From Burkholderiaceae bacterium (GTDB taxonomy: Bacteria; Pseudomonadota; Gammaproteobacteria; Burkholderiales; Burkholderiaceae), in the NCBI GenBank assembly GCA_947448415.1, contig CANFMT010000003.1, positions 62,001 through 126,000 on the forward strand: 64,000 bases of DNA, read 5' to 3'. A program made the position numbers and the translations under genes. Below, one piece after another: positions 53,089 through 61,753 of the stretch (the first letter of the stretch is position 1; every line of letters starts with the position of its first letter). The notes beneath the pieces were generated by a model. The model was not told the origin of the DNA. It did no database searches and was given only the letters and a program-made list of their open reading frames with translations.

Positions 53089-53969
53089 GATGATTCTCCG
53101 CGACGTCGAATTGCCTCAAGGATGATGGCGTTATCTTGTTTTCCTTCGCCTTGATCAAGGCAGGATTCTAGTAATTCAATATATTGCGTTGCTAAGGGTA
53201 GGGGCTGTTTTTTTTCATCCGCTAATTTCCGAATAAGTCCAAAATCTTTTAAGCTTTGATCTACTCTACTTTGCGGGTGATCAAACTCACGTTTGACCAT
53301 CATGGGGCCCTTTACTTTCATTACGCTAGAGGCTGCTGCAGAATTTTTAAGTAGGTCGAGCAATATATTGGGATCTAAACCAATGCGACTGCCAAATACT
53401 AGGCCCTCTGCCAATGCTGCCCGATGTAAACCAAGTACCAAGTTGATGGCTAGTTTCGCTTTGCTGGCACTGCCTATTTCACCTACATACATTCTTTTGG
53501 TGCACATAGCATTCAGGACAGATGCTAGATCTTCGATCAAGCCTTGGTCTCCACCCATTAAGCCCAATCCATCTCCATCTGCAACTTGTTTGCTGGTTCC
53601 GGAAATGGGCATTTCTAAAAATCGAACGGGATGGGCGCCGCATTGCATTGCAATCTCAGCGATTTCATCTGGCTCGCAGGTGCTTGTACAGATGATATTT
53701 AATGCTTGATGATATTGCGCTGTTAGTAGCCCGTGAGGTCCGAGCAATGTATCTCGAATTTGATGGCTATCAAATAGGCATAAGACTAGCGTTTGGCATT
53801 GCTTGGCCAACTTAATTACTGAGGAAGTGGTTTGAGCTTCGCCAAATTCCTTGCAGCGCTCTGGGTTGATGTCAAAACCTAGTGTAGAAAATCCATTTAC
53901 ATTAAATCGTTTCCCAAACGCTTGACCCATTAACCCAAGTCCGATAATGCCGATTACTTGCTTATCCAT
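53085..53969 (-). CDS. HIBADH-like NAD(P)-dependent dehydrogenase
   Basis: A 294-residue beta-hydroxyacid dehydrogenase. The Rossmann motif GIIGLGLMGQ is at residues 7-16, the substrate loop PISGTSKQVADG at about 121-132, and the catalytic Lys172 in KLAINLVLG. Members include 3-hydroxyisobutyrate, tartronate semialdehyde and 2-hydroxy-3-oxopropionate dehydrogenases. Its neighbours (enolase-superfamily, Gfo, DctP-like, Bug) fit a sugar-acid or dicarboxylate pathway. Confidence 0.88.
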   Translation of the reverse strand: MDKQVIGIIGLGLMGQAFGKRFNVNGFSTLGFDINPERCKEFGEAQTTSSVIKLAKQCQTLVLCLFDSHQIRDTLLGPHGLLTAQYHQALNIICTSTCEPDEIAEIAMQCGAHPVRFLEMPISGTSKQVADGDGLGLMGGDQGLIEDLASVLNAMCTKRMYVGEIGSASKAKLAINLVLGLHRAALAEGLVFGSRIGLDPNILLDLLKNSAAASSVMKVKGPMMVKREFDHPQSRVDQSLKDFGLIRKLADEKKQPLPLATQYIELLESCLDQGEGKQDNAIILEAIRRRGESS

Positions 53970-53976
53970 CTGACGA

Positions 53977-55101
53977 CTAATTTAAAGGGGTGATATTGGT
54001 AAATGGATGATGAAGAGCGTCATCAAATAACTGATCAGCCGAATATTCGCTATAGTGTTTGGTCGAATCATGGATTGCCTGGATCATCTCTTTTGCGGGA
54101 TATCCCAAAGCCTGTATCTTTTGTGAGAACTGCGTTTCGACCCCAGTTAATTTAGCTTGCCAGTGCTTGAGTTCATCAGCTGAAATATCGATAAACTGAA
54201 TTCCTGCTTTCTGAAATCCTACACGCGCTTCTGCTCCAGCAAGACCATAAAATAATTGCGCACCTGCTTGCGCAAGAGCTCTAAGCCATTGATTAAAAAT
54301 GACTTTGAGCTCAGGACTCAATTTATTCCAAAAGTGATGCGAGAGCCCATACTCAAGATTGACTCGAACCAAATTGGCAGAAGTGCGATAAAGCGCATCT
54401 TTATAAATGCCGGCAGTATATGCGGCGCTATCAGAGATGGATACCGCAGCCACTTCATGATTTGCAAAGCGCTTCTTGGCTTCGGGAGTACTGCAACCGA
54501 CTGGTACAGCACCTAATGCCTGGTAAATATCGAGCTCCATGCCATCGCTGCAGGCAATCTTCTTGCCAGATAAATCCTGTAAGCAAGTAATGGGTTCGCG
54601 ACTGAAAAGGTTGTATTCGCTAGTAGCCACTAAGCGCCCCATCAGAATTTTGTTTGCTTCAAAATCTTTTTTAAAGTATTCGTGATAGAGCGCCTCTGAA
54701 ACTGCCGTGGCCACTTCTGCACTAGGAAAAATAAACGGGAGACTGAGGCTTTGAGCGGCCGGAAAAGCATTAGCATCCCATGCGGAATACACTGGGCACA
54801 TGTCTGTGAGATTGTTAACCAAGGCATCAATCCCATCACGCTCCTTATGCAGGCTACCACCCCAAAAACCCTCAACACCAATTGCGCCATTCGTCATGAC
54901 AGTCAGTCTTTTGAAGGCGGGCTCGAATACATCCTTAACCGCGGGCGAGTCCCCTGGGATATGGGCGCTGATTCTTAATGTAATAGCATCGGGCTTAAGG
55001 CTGACATCTTCTCCATCGGTGTTGAGCCATGCTCTTGCAGAGCTTGTTTTGGCAAGTACATTCTCAACAGAGTCGTTTGCGCTAATTTGTAATGAGTTCA
55101 T
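53977..55101 (-). CDS. DctP-like binding protein without signal peptide
   Basis: A 374-residue protein resembling TRAP-type DctP solute-binding proteins in its whole length (SVENVLAK near the start, then KKIACSDGMELDIYQALGAVPV and the WLRALAQAGAQ-like C-terminal helix). Its N-terminus MNSLQISAND is hydrophilic and has no signal peptide or lipobox. It should therefore stay in the cytoplasm unless the true start is elsewhere. The start follows the upstream Bug stop directly (TAAATG), so no longer form is available. No dctQ or dctM is in the window. Confidence 0.8.
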   Translation of the reverse strand: MNSLQISANDSVENVLAKTSSARAWLNTDGEDVSLKPDAITLRISAHIPGDSPAVKDVFEPAFKRLTVMTNGAIGVEGFWGGSLHKERDGIDALVNNLTDMCPVYSAWDANAFPAAQSLSLPFIFPSAEVATAVSEALYHEYFKKDFEANKILMGRLVATSEYNLFSREPITCLQDLSGKKIACSDGMELDIYQALGAVPVGCSTPEAKKRFANHEVAAVSISDSAAYTAGIYKDALYRTSANLVRVNLEYGLSHHFWNKLSPELKVIFNQWLRALAQAGAQLFYGLAGAEARVGFQKAGIQFIDISADELKHWQAKLTGVETQFSQKIQALGYPAKEMIQAIHDSTKHYSEYSADQLFDDALHHPFTNITPLN

Positions 55102-56079
55102 TTAATCGCTTGATTTAAGGTTTGCTTCTTTAACAATGCGGCCATAGCGTGAAATTTCAGACAAGTAATATTTACTAAAATCTGCTCTGCTGCCACCAAT
55201 CAATCTAAAGCCTTGTTTTTCCAGTTGAGCTTTTACGCTGGGCGTATTGATGATGCTCTGAGTGGTTTGATTGATCTTATTGACGATGCTATCTGGAGTA
55301 CCTGCAGGCAGAAAAATGCCAAACCAAGTTTCCACTTCAACGCCTGGTACACCGACTTCTGCCATGGTTGGAATATCGGGAGCGAGAGGTGATCGAACTG
55401 GAGAGGCAAGTGCTAATGCCCGAATTTTTCCAGCCCCCAATTGCTGCAGTACTAATGGCAACGTGGGAAACATGGCATCTACTTGGCCTGCAAGCGTATC
55501 GCTTAAAGCTTGTGCTGTTGACTTATAAGGCACATGAGCAATATCTGTTTTTGTAGAAATTTTAAAAATTTCTCCTGCGAATTGGCCAATACTGCCATTT
55601 CCCCAGGAGGCATAATTTATTTTTCCTGGACTGGCTTTCGCTAGAGCGATAAATTCTTTTGCATTTTGCGCATTGACATTGTTGTTAACTACCAAGACCA
55701 GGGGAACTGCGGCAATCAGAATAGCCGGAGTGAATGCAGTTCTGGGGTCGTAACTTAAATTATTCATCCAAGGGTTGGTTGCTATGGAGGTTGACTCTAG
55801 CATTAAGGTGTAACCATCGGGCTTTGCCCGAGAAAAAATTTCTTCTCCAATAGCGCCATTGGCACCAACACGATTATCAACAACAACACTTTGCCCAAGT
55901 TTTTCAGTAAGCAGTGGTGCCAAATTGCGCGCAAGTAAATCTGCGGTACCACCGGCAGACATTGGAACAATGATGGAAATGGACCTTGTGGGATAGTTAT
56001 TGCTACCTTGGGCAAAAACAGGTGCCTGGCTTGTTGCTAAGGCGGTCATTAATACCAAAAGCTGGCGTAGCTTATGCAT
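55102..56079 (-). CDS. Bug/TctC-family binding protein
   Basis: A 325-residue Sec-exported Bug protein; cleavage is near VFAQG. Landmarks are MSAGGTAD, DNRVGANG, PDGYTL and HVPYKS. It heads the minus-strand operon, divergent from the LysR gene at 56215. Its start is 7 nt after GGAGG on the minus strand. The operon it heads probably feeds an imported acid to the dehydrogenases that follow. Confidence 0.92.
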   Translation of the reverse strand: MHKLRQLLVLMTALATSQAPVFAQGSNNYPTRSISIIVPMSAGGTADLLARNLAPLLTEKLGQSVVVDNRVGANGAIGEEIFSRAKPDGYTLMLESTSIATNPWMNNLSYDPRTAFTPAILIAAVPLVLVVNNNVNAQNAKEFIALAKASPGKINYASWGNGSIGQFAGEIFKISTKTDIAHVPYKSTAQALSDTLAGQVDAMFPTLPLVLQQLGAGKIRALALASPVRSPLAPDIPTMAEVGVPGVEVETWFGIFLPAGTPDSIVNKINQTTQSIINTPSVKAQLEKQGFRLIGGSRADFSKYYLSEISRYGRIVKEANLKSSD

Positions 56080-56107
56080 GTGTCTCCTCCTACCTTTTTT
56101 ATCTCTT

Positions 56108-56191
56108 TTGTTATGGATCTATTAAATACTGAATAAAGAGTGAATACAAATACCTTTTTTATGGCTTAAGATATAACAAATTGTTATGGAT
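56108..56191. promoter_or_regulatory. LysR operator candidates
   Basis: The 11-mer TTGTTATGGAT occurs twice (56108-56118 and 56181-56191), and a perfect 15-nt inverted repeat ATAACAA-A-TTGTTAT lies at 56173-56187. All are in the 135-nt gap between the Bug operon and the divergent LysR gene, as expected for an auto-regulated LysR pair. Confidence 0.6.
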
Positions 56192-56214
56192 GATGGTAAT
56201 GAGGGGTAGAAAAC

Positions 56215-57111
56215 ATGGAATTAAGGAGTATTCATTACTTCGTCGCGATTGCTGAGGCCGGGAATATCTCTGCGGCGGCGGTAAAGCTTGGAATTGCCCA
56301 GCCTGCGCTTACTCGCCATATCAAGCAGCTTGAGAGCGAGTTAAATACGATTTTGTTCAATCGCTTTTCAAGGGGGGTGCAACTCACTGCTTCTGGGAGG
56401 GAGTTATTGGAGTTTGCAAATCGAATTGTGGGTGAAATTGCCCAGGCGAAGCAGGAAATAACTGGGTTAGGTTTAAAGCCTAAGGGCACCATTGTTTTTG
56501 GAGCCAGTCCGACGATATCTTCCATATTGATACCCAGAATAGTGACGGATTCCTTAAAGGAATTTCCTGGGATTAACTTAAAGTTAATGGAGGGACGCAG
56601 CATTCGATTAAACGACTTCTTGTTAACCGGAGTCTTGGATATGGCTATTCTTACAAATCCATTGCCATCGTATAAGTTGCACCTTACCCCTTTGATCTCT
56701 GAGCCACTTTGCCTGGTTGGATTTGCTGGTCAACTGCCCAAACATGCACCCAACTCATTAGAAGATTTAAATGGATTGCCACTCATACTGACTCCTGGAA
56801 TGTTAGCCCTTACAACCAAATTGGAAGGTGGCAAAAAGTTCAAACTAAAAGTTATTGCAGAAATTGAATCAATAGAGACCATTCGAACATTGGTGAAGAG
56901 TGGCGAGGGCATCACCATCACACCAGCTAGTGCTTTTTATCAAGAGCTAGAGCGCGATGAGCTCAAGGCTTTAACTATTGACATTAAAGGCTTAAGACGA
57001 GATCTTGTTTTGGCATCGAGAACGGATAATGCTCACCTGCCAACGGTAAGGGAGCTTTCTAGGATAGTGAAGGCTGCCATTAATAGCGAAATGGGTAAGT
57101 ACGCTATTTGA
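56215..57111 (+). CDS. LysR-family regulator
   Basis: A 298-residue LysR-type regulator: the helix-turn-helix at about 16-45 (NISAAAVKLGIAQPALTRHIKQLE), the SRGVQLTASG linker and the inducer-binding domain. It is divergent from the Bug/DctP/dehydrogenase operon and probably controls it. Its 3' end overlaps the convergent PanE-like gene by 8 nt. Confidence 0.92.
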   Translation: MELRSIHYFVAIAEAGNISAAAVKLGIAQPALTRHIKQLESELNTILFNRFSRGVQLTASGRELLEFANRIVGEIAQAKQEITGLGLKPKGTIVFGASPTISSILIPRIVTDSLKEFPGINLKLMEGRSIRLNDFLLTGVLDMAILTNPLPSYKLHLTPLISEPLCLVGFAGQLPKHAPNSLEDLNGLPLILTPGMLALTTKLEGGKKFKLKVIAEIESIETIRTLVKSGEGITITPASAFYQELERDELKALTIDIKGLRRDLVLASRTDNAHLPTVRELSRIVKAAINSEMGKYAI

Positions 57112-58117
57112 TTTCTATTGGGCCAATCGCCTTTTGTTCTCGAACTAGCGTTTGATTAATGACTTCTAATATTCCGGCTACTGACCTGAGAGTAGGGACT
57201 TGCACACCTGTGATGCCGGCGATCTCAATCACTGAGTTCACGATCGCATCACATTCAATTGATCGGCCTGCACGAACATCCTGAAGCATTGATGGTTGTT
57301 GCGTAAAACTAGTTCTCACTCGCTCCAACTCTTTGTCTGGGTCAACTTTAAGGTCGATCTCAAGACTCTCTAAAACTGCGTTACCTTCCGCAATCAACTT
57401 ACGCACCATGTCCGCAGCGAATGGGCTGGCTGCGATATGCCCTGGGGCTGATTGGGTGATGGCGCATAAGGGATTCCAGACGAGATTAATCATTAACTTG
57501 CGCCATTTATCCAGGCGAATATCGGTAGAGGCAAAAGCTGGTAGTCCTGCCTTATTCACCATGGCGACTATTTGCTCAATACGTGGCGTTAAGAGATTAT
57601 TAACCTCACCAATTATTAGTTTTGGCGGTACTGCATTGCTGACTAGGATTCGGCCAGGGGCTGACTGTATGACGGGCTTAAATATGACTGCTCCGATAAT
57701 GCGCTCAAGCGGAATCAGTTTCTTGAGCTTTCCGAGTTGATCAAGGCAGGAGAGGGGTGTACCTGCATGTTTTGAAGGGACGCCATCAAAATACCACCAG
57801 GGCAAACCATTTTGTACCATGACTAATGCGCCATCAGGAGTGAGACGTGCCATGATGTCTTCAGCTGCAGCTTCAATTTGCATTGACTTTAGAGTGACGA
57901 AAATGATGTCAAATTGACCTTTGATTTCATTGCCGGGAAGTGCGTTCACGGGAATCGTTTGAGATGGCTGATCGGCCATTTCGATCACCAATCCATGGCT
58001 ACGTAATGCTTCCAATTGAGGGCCACGGGCTAACATGGTGACATCTTCACCAGATTGGGTTAGGAGACCCCCTAAATTGCTGCCAATTGCTCCGGAACCA
58101 TAGATCAAAATTCTCAT
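57104..58117 (-). CDS. Ketopantoate reductase-like (PanE/ApbA) oxidoreductase
   Basis: A 337-residue protein of the PanE/ApbA family: the Rossmann motif IYGSGAIGSNLGG at the N-terminus and RLDKWRKLMINLVWNP, with the catalytic Lys in the second domain. The length is longer than typical PanE. Genuine PanE makes pantoate from ketopantoate, but paralogues in catabolic clusters reduce other 2-oxo acids, and the context here favours a catabolic role. Confidence 0.85.
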   Translation of the reverse strand: MRILIYGSGAIGSNLGGLLTQSGEDVTMLARGPQLEALRSHGLVIEMADQPSQTIPVNALPGNEIKGQFDIIFVTLKSMQIEAAAEDIMARLTPDGALVMVQNGLPWWYFDGVPSKHAGTPLSCLDQLGKLKKLIPLERIIGAVIFKPVIQSAPGRILVSNAVPPKLIIGEVNNLLTPRIEQIVAMVNKAGLPAFASTDIRLDKWRKLMINLVWNPLCAITQSAPGHIAASPFAADMVRKLIAEGNAVLESLEIDLKVDPDKELERVRTSFTQQPSMLQDVRAGRSIECDAIVNSVIEIAGITGVQVPTLRSVAGILEVINQTLVREQKAIGPIEIK

Positions 58118-58406
58118 GACGTCTCTCGTGTTGTTGGTGATACGTGATTGTGAATATTAGTGCTTAATCTAAATCATGCATAGCTCATGATTGGTCTTGC
58201 CCCGGAAGGTCGGTGCAATTACTTGTGCGCACAAGTTATTGGATCTAGTTCTAATTTAGTCCTTTGCTAAATCCCTATTGTGGGTAAGCCTTCTTGAGAT
58301 GCTCTCAATCTTCATTGTCTAGACTGAAATCCTTGACCTGATGAGAGTCTTCAACTATTGTTTTTAAAAAGACCGCAATAGCGGAAAAAATCATGGAGAC
58401 AACAAT
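58118..58406. promoter_or_regulatory. 289-nt gap with two inverted repeats
   Basis: The gap upstream of the Bug gene at 58407 holds AATCATG / CATGATT (58172-58192, 7-nt spacer) and a perfect 16-bp palindrome ACTTGTGC-GCACAAGT (58221-58236). I see no ORF or RNA gene in it. They are probable operators for the divergent promoters, but no regulator gene is adjacent. Confidence 0.45.
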
Positions 58407-59372
58407 TTGAAGCGGCTAATACCTGCGGTAACGCTCTTGGTTTGCCTATGGCTTACAGGGCCCGCTTTGGCCGAAAACTTTCCGACTAAGCCTGTAAAAA
58501 TTCTTGTTACCAACCCTCCGGGTGGTAGCTCTGACTTAATGGCTCGCATCTTGGGTCAAAAACTGGGCGATATTTGGAAGCAAAGTGTTGTCATTGAAAA
58601 TCGCGCAGGTGCTGCTGGCTTAATTGGAATGACTTATGTAGCCAGCCAGCCACCAGATGGATACACCTTGCTATTTGGTGCACAAGGATCCACGATTGTT
58701 ACTCCATTGCTCTCCAAGGTGCCCTATGACATGGAGAAGGATTTCACGCCGCTCTCCTTAGTTGCAACGGGCCCTAGTATTTTGATGGTGAATGCCAACT
58801 CCCCATACAAAACAGTGCAAGATTTAATTAATGCAGCAAAGGCTAAACCCAATAGTATTAATTATGGAAGTGGCGGCGTAGGTACAGCTGCTCATCTGGG
58901 TGCAGAAATGTTTAATAGCTATGCCAATATTAAGACGGTGCACGTTCCTTACAAGGGAGGCATATCAGCAATCAATGATTTGGCTGCTGATCAAATACAG
59001 TTTCAGTTTACCGATGCCGCTCCGGTGATTCCATTTATTAAGTCTGGGAAACTACGTCCTCTAGCAGTGACCACGCCCAAGCGCTTCTCATCTATGCCTG
59101 ATGTACCGACATTTATTGAAAGTGGTTTGCCGATGTTTATAGCGGTGAACTCTTGGGGCGTATTCATGCCCGCGGGCGCACCACCAGCTTTAATTACACA
59201 ACTGCAGGCAGATATTCGTAAGGCATTAAGTAGTCCTGACCTCATTAAGCGTTATGCTGAACTAGGATTTGATGCGCAGAACACTTCCCCTGAAGAATTC
59301 AAGGCATTCTTGGCGAGTGAGAATGCTCGCTATGCAAAATTAATTCGTGATGCAAAAATCAAAGGCGAATAA
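58407..59372 (+). CDS. Bug/TctC-family binding protein
   Basis: A 321-residue Sec-exported Bug protein; cleavage is near ALAEN. It starts at TTG 58407, seven nt after GGAGA; no ATG is nearby in frame. Landmarks are NPPGGSSD, ENRAGAAG, PDGYTL and HVPYKGG. It heads the second LVIVD run, so both LVIVD genes in the window lie beside a Bug gene. A high share of the loop matches the Bug at 50020. Confidence 0.92.
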   Translation: MKRLIPAVTLLVCLWLTGPALAENFPTKPVKILVTNPPGGSSDLMARILGQKLGDIWKQSVVIENRAGAAGLIGMTYVASQPPDGYTLLFGAQGSTIVTPLLSKVPYDMEKDFTPLSLVATGPSILMVNANSPYKTVQDLINAAKAKPNSINYGSGGVGTAAHLGAEMFNSYANIKTVHVPYKGGISAINDLAADQIQFQFTDAAPVIPFIKSGKLRPLAVTTPKRFSSMPDVPTFIESGLPMFIAVNSWGVFMPAGAPPALITQLQADIRKALSSPDLIKRYAELGFDAQNTSPEEFKAFLASENARYAKLIRDAKIKGE

Positions 59373-59422
59373 GCTTTTTTAATACACCAACCCTTTAACT
59401 TTATTTTTAATAGGCTATTACT

Positions 59423-60670
59423 ATGCTGAACACACCAACCCAGAACTCACGTCCTGATCAAACCCTGTCTCGCAACATGACTCTCTTGGCTCATCACGAG
59501 TTAGGGGGATTTGGAGGGATGGGCGAGGGTATTGGTATGCAAAAAACGGCTGATGGTCGACGCATTCTCTGGCTTGCTCATGAGTCAGGCCCTAAAAACT
59601 TTACGGTAGTGGATGTAACCGATCCGAAGAGCCCGCAAATGATTTTGCAAACGGACTTGCAAAATACGCAGCTGCGTTCAAATTCTTTGGATGTGTGCGG
59701 CAATTTGATGGTGGTTGCTTATCAAAGTAAAGTCCTGGGTGATAAAGATGTGGGCTTTGATATTTTTGATATCACTGTTCCTGAGCAGCCAAAACTGTTA
59801 TCTCACTTTGATTGCTCCGGACCTTACTCGCGTGGTGTTCACGCTGTATGGTTTGTGGATGGTAAATACGTTCACATGTCTTCTGGCGCTGGAGATTTCC
59901 AGCCGAAGAATCCGAAAGATGATCAGTTCTATCGCATCATCGATGTTTCTGACCCAACTAAGCCTGTAGAGGCTGGCAGATGGTGGTATCCCGGAACTCG
60001 TGTTGGTGATTCAGAGCCAGAGCCAAAGCGTTTGCCCGGGATCTTTGATACCGGCTTTAGAGCTCACAATACCAATGTATTCCCTAGTCATCCTGACCGC
60101 GCATACATTGGATACATTGATGGCGGCGCTTTTGTATTGGATATCTCCGACAAGAGCAATATCAAAGTTGTTTCTAAGTGGAATCATTCGCCACCGCTAA
60201 ATGGATTCATTCACACTGTCCTGCCTTTGTTTGATCGTGGCCTCTGGGTGGTAAGTGATGAGTGTGTAAAAGATGATGGAGCAGACTGGCCAAAACTGAT
60301 TTGGATGCTTGACTCTCGAGATGAAAGTAATCCTGTCCCAATTGGCACTTTCCCAATGCCCTCCATCGAAGCATTTGGTAAGCGAGGGGGGCGTTATGGC
60401 GCTCATAACTTGCATGAAAACTATCCAAGCCCAGTGTCTTTCCAATCAGATACGATCATTATTGGAACATTCTTTAATGGCGGTGTACGCGTCTTCGACA
60501 TCAACAATCCTTATCGAGTAGAAGAGATTGCGTATTACGTTCCTGGCGCGCCAAGACTCTGTCCTGCTGGGGCGATTCAGTTAAATGAAGTATTTGTGGA
60601 TGATCGAAATATCGTTTATACAACTGACCGCTTTGGTGGTGGCTTATATATCCTAGAAATGAACATTTAA
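59423..60670 (+). CDS. LVIVD-repeat beta-propeller protein
   Basis: A 415-residue protein with repeats such as FTVVDVTDPKSPQ, YRIIDVSDPTKPV and AFVLDISDKSNIK, the LVIVD blade pattern; no signal peptide. It aligns with the 371-residue protein at 16391 over the middle blades (RGVH, then GRWWxPG). Histidines recur at comparable blade positions: 140 (RGVHAVW), 215 (RAHNTN), 264 (FIHTVL) and 328 (GAHNLHE). A CobW-type GTPase gene follows 9 nt later. A metal-binding enzyme role is inferred, not known. Confidence 0.85.
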   Translation: MLNTPTQNSRPDQTLSRNMTLLAHHELGGFGGMGEGIGMQKTADGRRILWLAHESGPKNFTVVDVTDPKSPQMILQTDLQNTQLRSNSLDVCGNLMVVAYQSKVLGDKDVGFDIFDITVPEQPKLLSHFDCSGPYSRGVHAVWFVDGKYVHMSSGAGDFQPKNPKDDQFYRIIDVSDPTKPVEAGRWWYPGTRVGDSEPEPKRLPGIFDTGFRAHNTNVFPSHPDRAYIGYIDGGAFVLDISDKSNIKVVSKWNHSPPLNGFIHTVLPLFDRGLWVVSDECVKDDGADWPKLIWMLDSRDESNPVPIGTFPMPSIEAFGKRGGRYGAHNLHENYPSPVSFQSDTIIIGTFFNGGVRVFDINNPYRVEEIAYYVPGAPRLCPAGAIQLNEVFVDDRNIVYTTDRFGGGLYILEMNI

Positions 60671-60679
60671 GCAGCGCAA

Positions 60680-61747
60680 GTGACTTTTAAAAGAGATGTA
60701 CTCGCTTCCAAGATTCCAGTAACAATCATTACTGGATTTTTGGGTGCGGGTAAAACAACTTTAGTCTCTAAATTAATTAAGCATCCCGACATGAATCGGG
60801 TTGCGGTAGTAATTAATGAGCTAGGCGAGATTGGAATTGACAATGATTTAGTAACCATGTCTTCCGAGAACATCTCCTTGTTATCTAATGGCTGCATCTG
60901 TTGTTCAGTGCGTACTGATATGCAAGAAACAATGCGCGAACTATTTGCCAAGCGCATGGTTGGGGAAATCCCAGAGTTTGATCGAATCATTATCGAGACC
61001 ACTGGTCTAGCTGATCCGGCGCCCATATTGCAAACATTATTAAGCGACGCCTTATTCGAAGCGCAATTTCGACTGGATGGTTTAGTTACTTTGGTTGATG
61101 GCTTTAATGGCATCCACCAGATAGAGCAGCAGATGGAAACTTGCAAACAAATCGCTGTTGCAGATCTGATACTGATTACCAAAAGCGATCTCTTAGATGC
61201 TGCTGCTAAGGAGGCTCTTCAAGTTGCGATTCGTGATTTAAATCCCAAAGCACCACTACTCTTTGTAGTAAATGGCGAGATTGAACCCAAACATTTAATG
61301 AATTTAGGGCTCGCATCTTCTAAGTCAGTAGAAAAAACTTTAGGTTTTTTAGGATCCTTGCTGGAAAGTAAAGAGGAGGCGAGCGAAAGCTATTTAGGCG
61401 ACTTCGCAAAACGTCATAACCAAGGCATCAAGACTGTCTCTTTGCGTTTTCAGAATCCTTTTACCTGGGAGGCTGCTTCAGCAGCTCTCGAGCTGTTAAC
61501 CAATTTGCGCGGTCCCGATATGCTTCGCGTCAAAGGAATCGTGAATATTGACGGTAAGCCAGTGGTGATTCAGGGTGTGCAACATATTTTTCACCCACCT
61601 GTAACCTTAGATGCTTGGCCAACAGAGGATCACGACACGCGCATGGTTTTTATTACCAAAAACATGGAAGCAGAGCTTATTAAATCTCTTTTTAATGCTG
61701 TTGGCGCCATTACTCAAACCGCAAAATCTACTAATCTATCGAGTTAA
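60680..61747 (+). CDS. CobW/COG0523-family GTPase
   Basis: A 355-residue G3E-family GTPase. The P-loop GFLGAGKTT is at 19-27 and the metal-binding CICC motif at 72-75; ETTGLADPAP and the late CobW_C domain complete the family pattern. COG0523 proteins act as metallochaperones for zinc, cobalt or iron enzymes. It starts at GTG 60680, 9 nt after the LVIVD stop, so it may load metal onto that protein (inference). Confidence 0.92.
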   Translation: MTFKRDVLASKIPVTIITGFLGAGKTTLVSKLIKHPDMNRVAVVINELGEIGIDNDLVTMSSENISLLSNGCICCSVRTDMQETMRELFAKRMVGEIPEFDRIIIETTGLADPAPILQTLLSDALFEAQFRLDGLVTLVDGFNGIHQIEQQMETCKQIAVADLILITKSDLLDAAAKEALQVAIRDLNPKAPLLFVVNGEIEPKHLMNLGLASSKSVEKTLGFLGSLLESKEEASESYLGDFAKRHNQGIKTVSLRFQNPFTWEAASAALELLTNLRGPDMLRVKGIVNIDGKPVVIQGVQHIFHPPVTLDAWPTEDHDTRMVFITKNMEAELIKSLFNAVGAITQTAKSTNLSS

Positions 61748-61753
61748 GTACAG

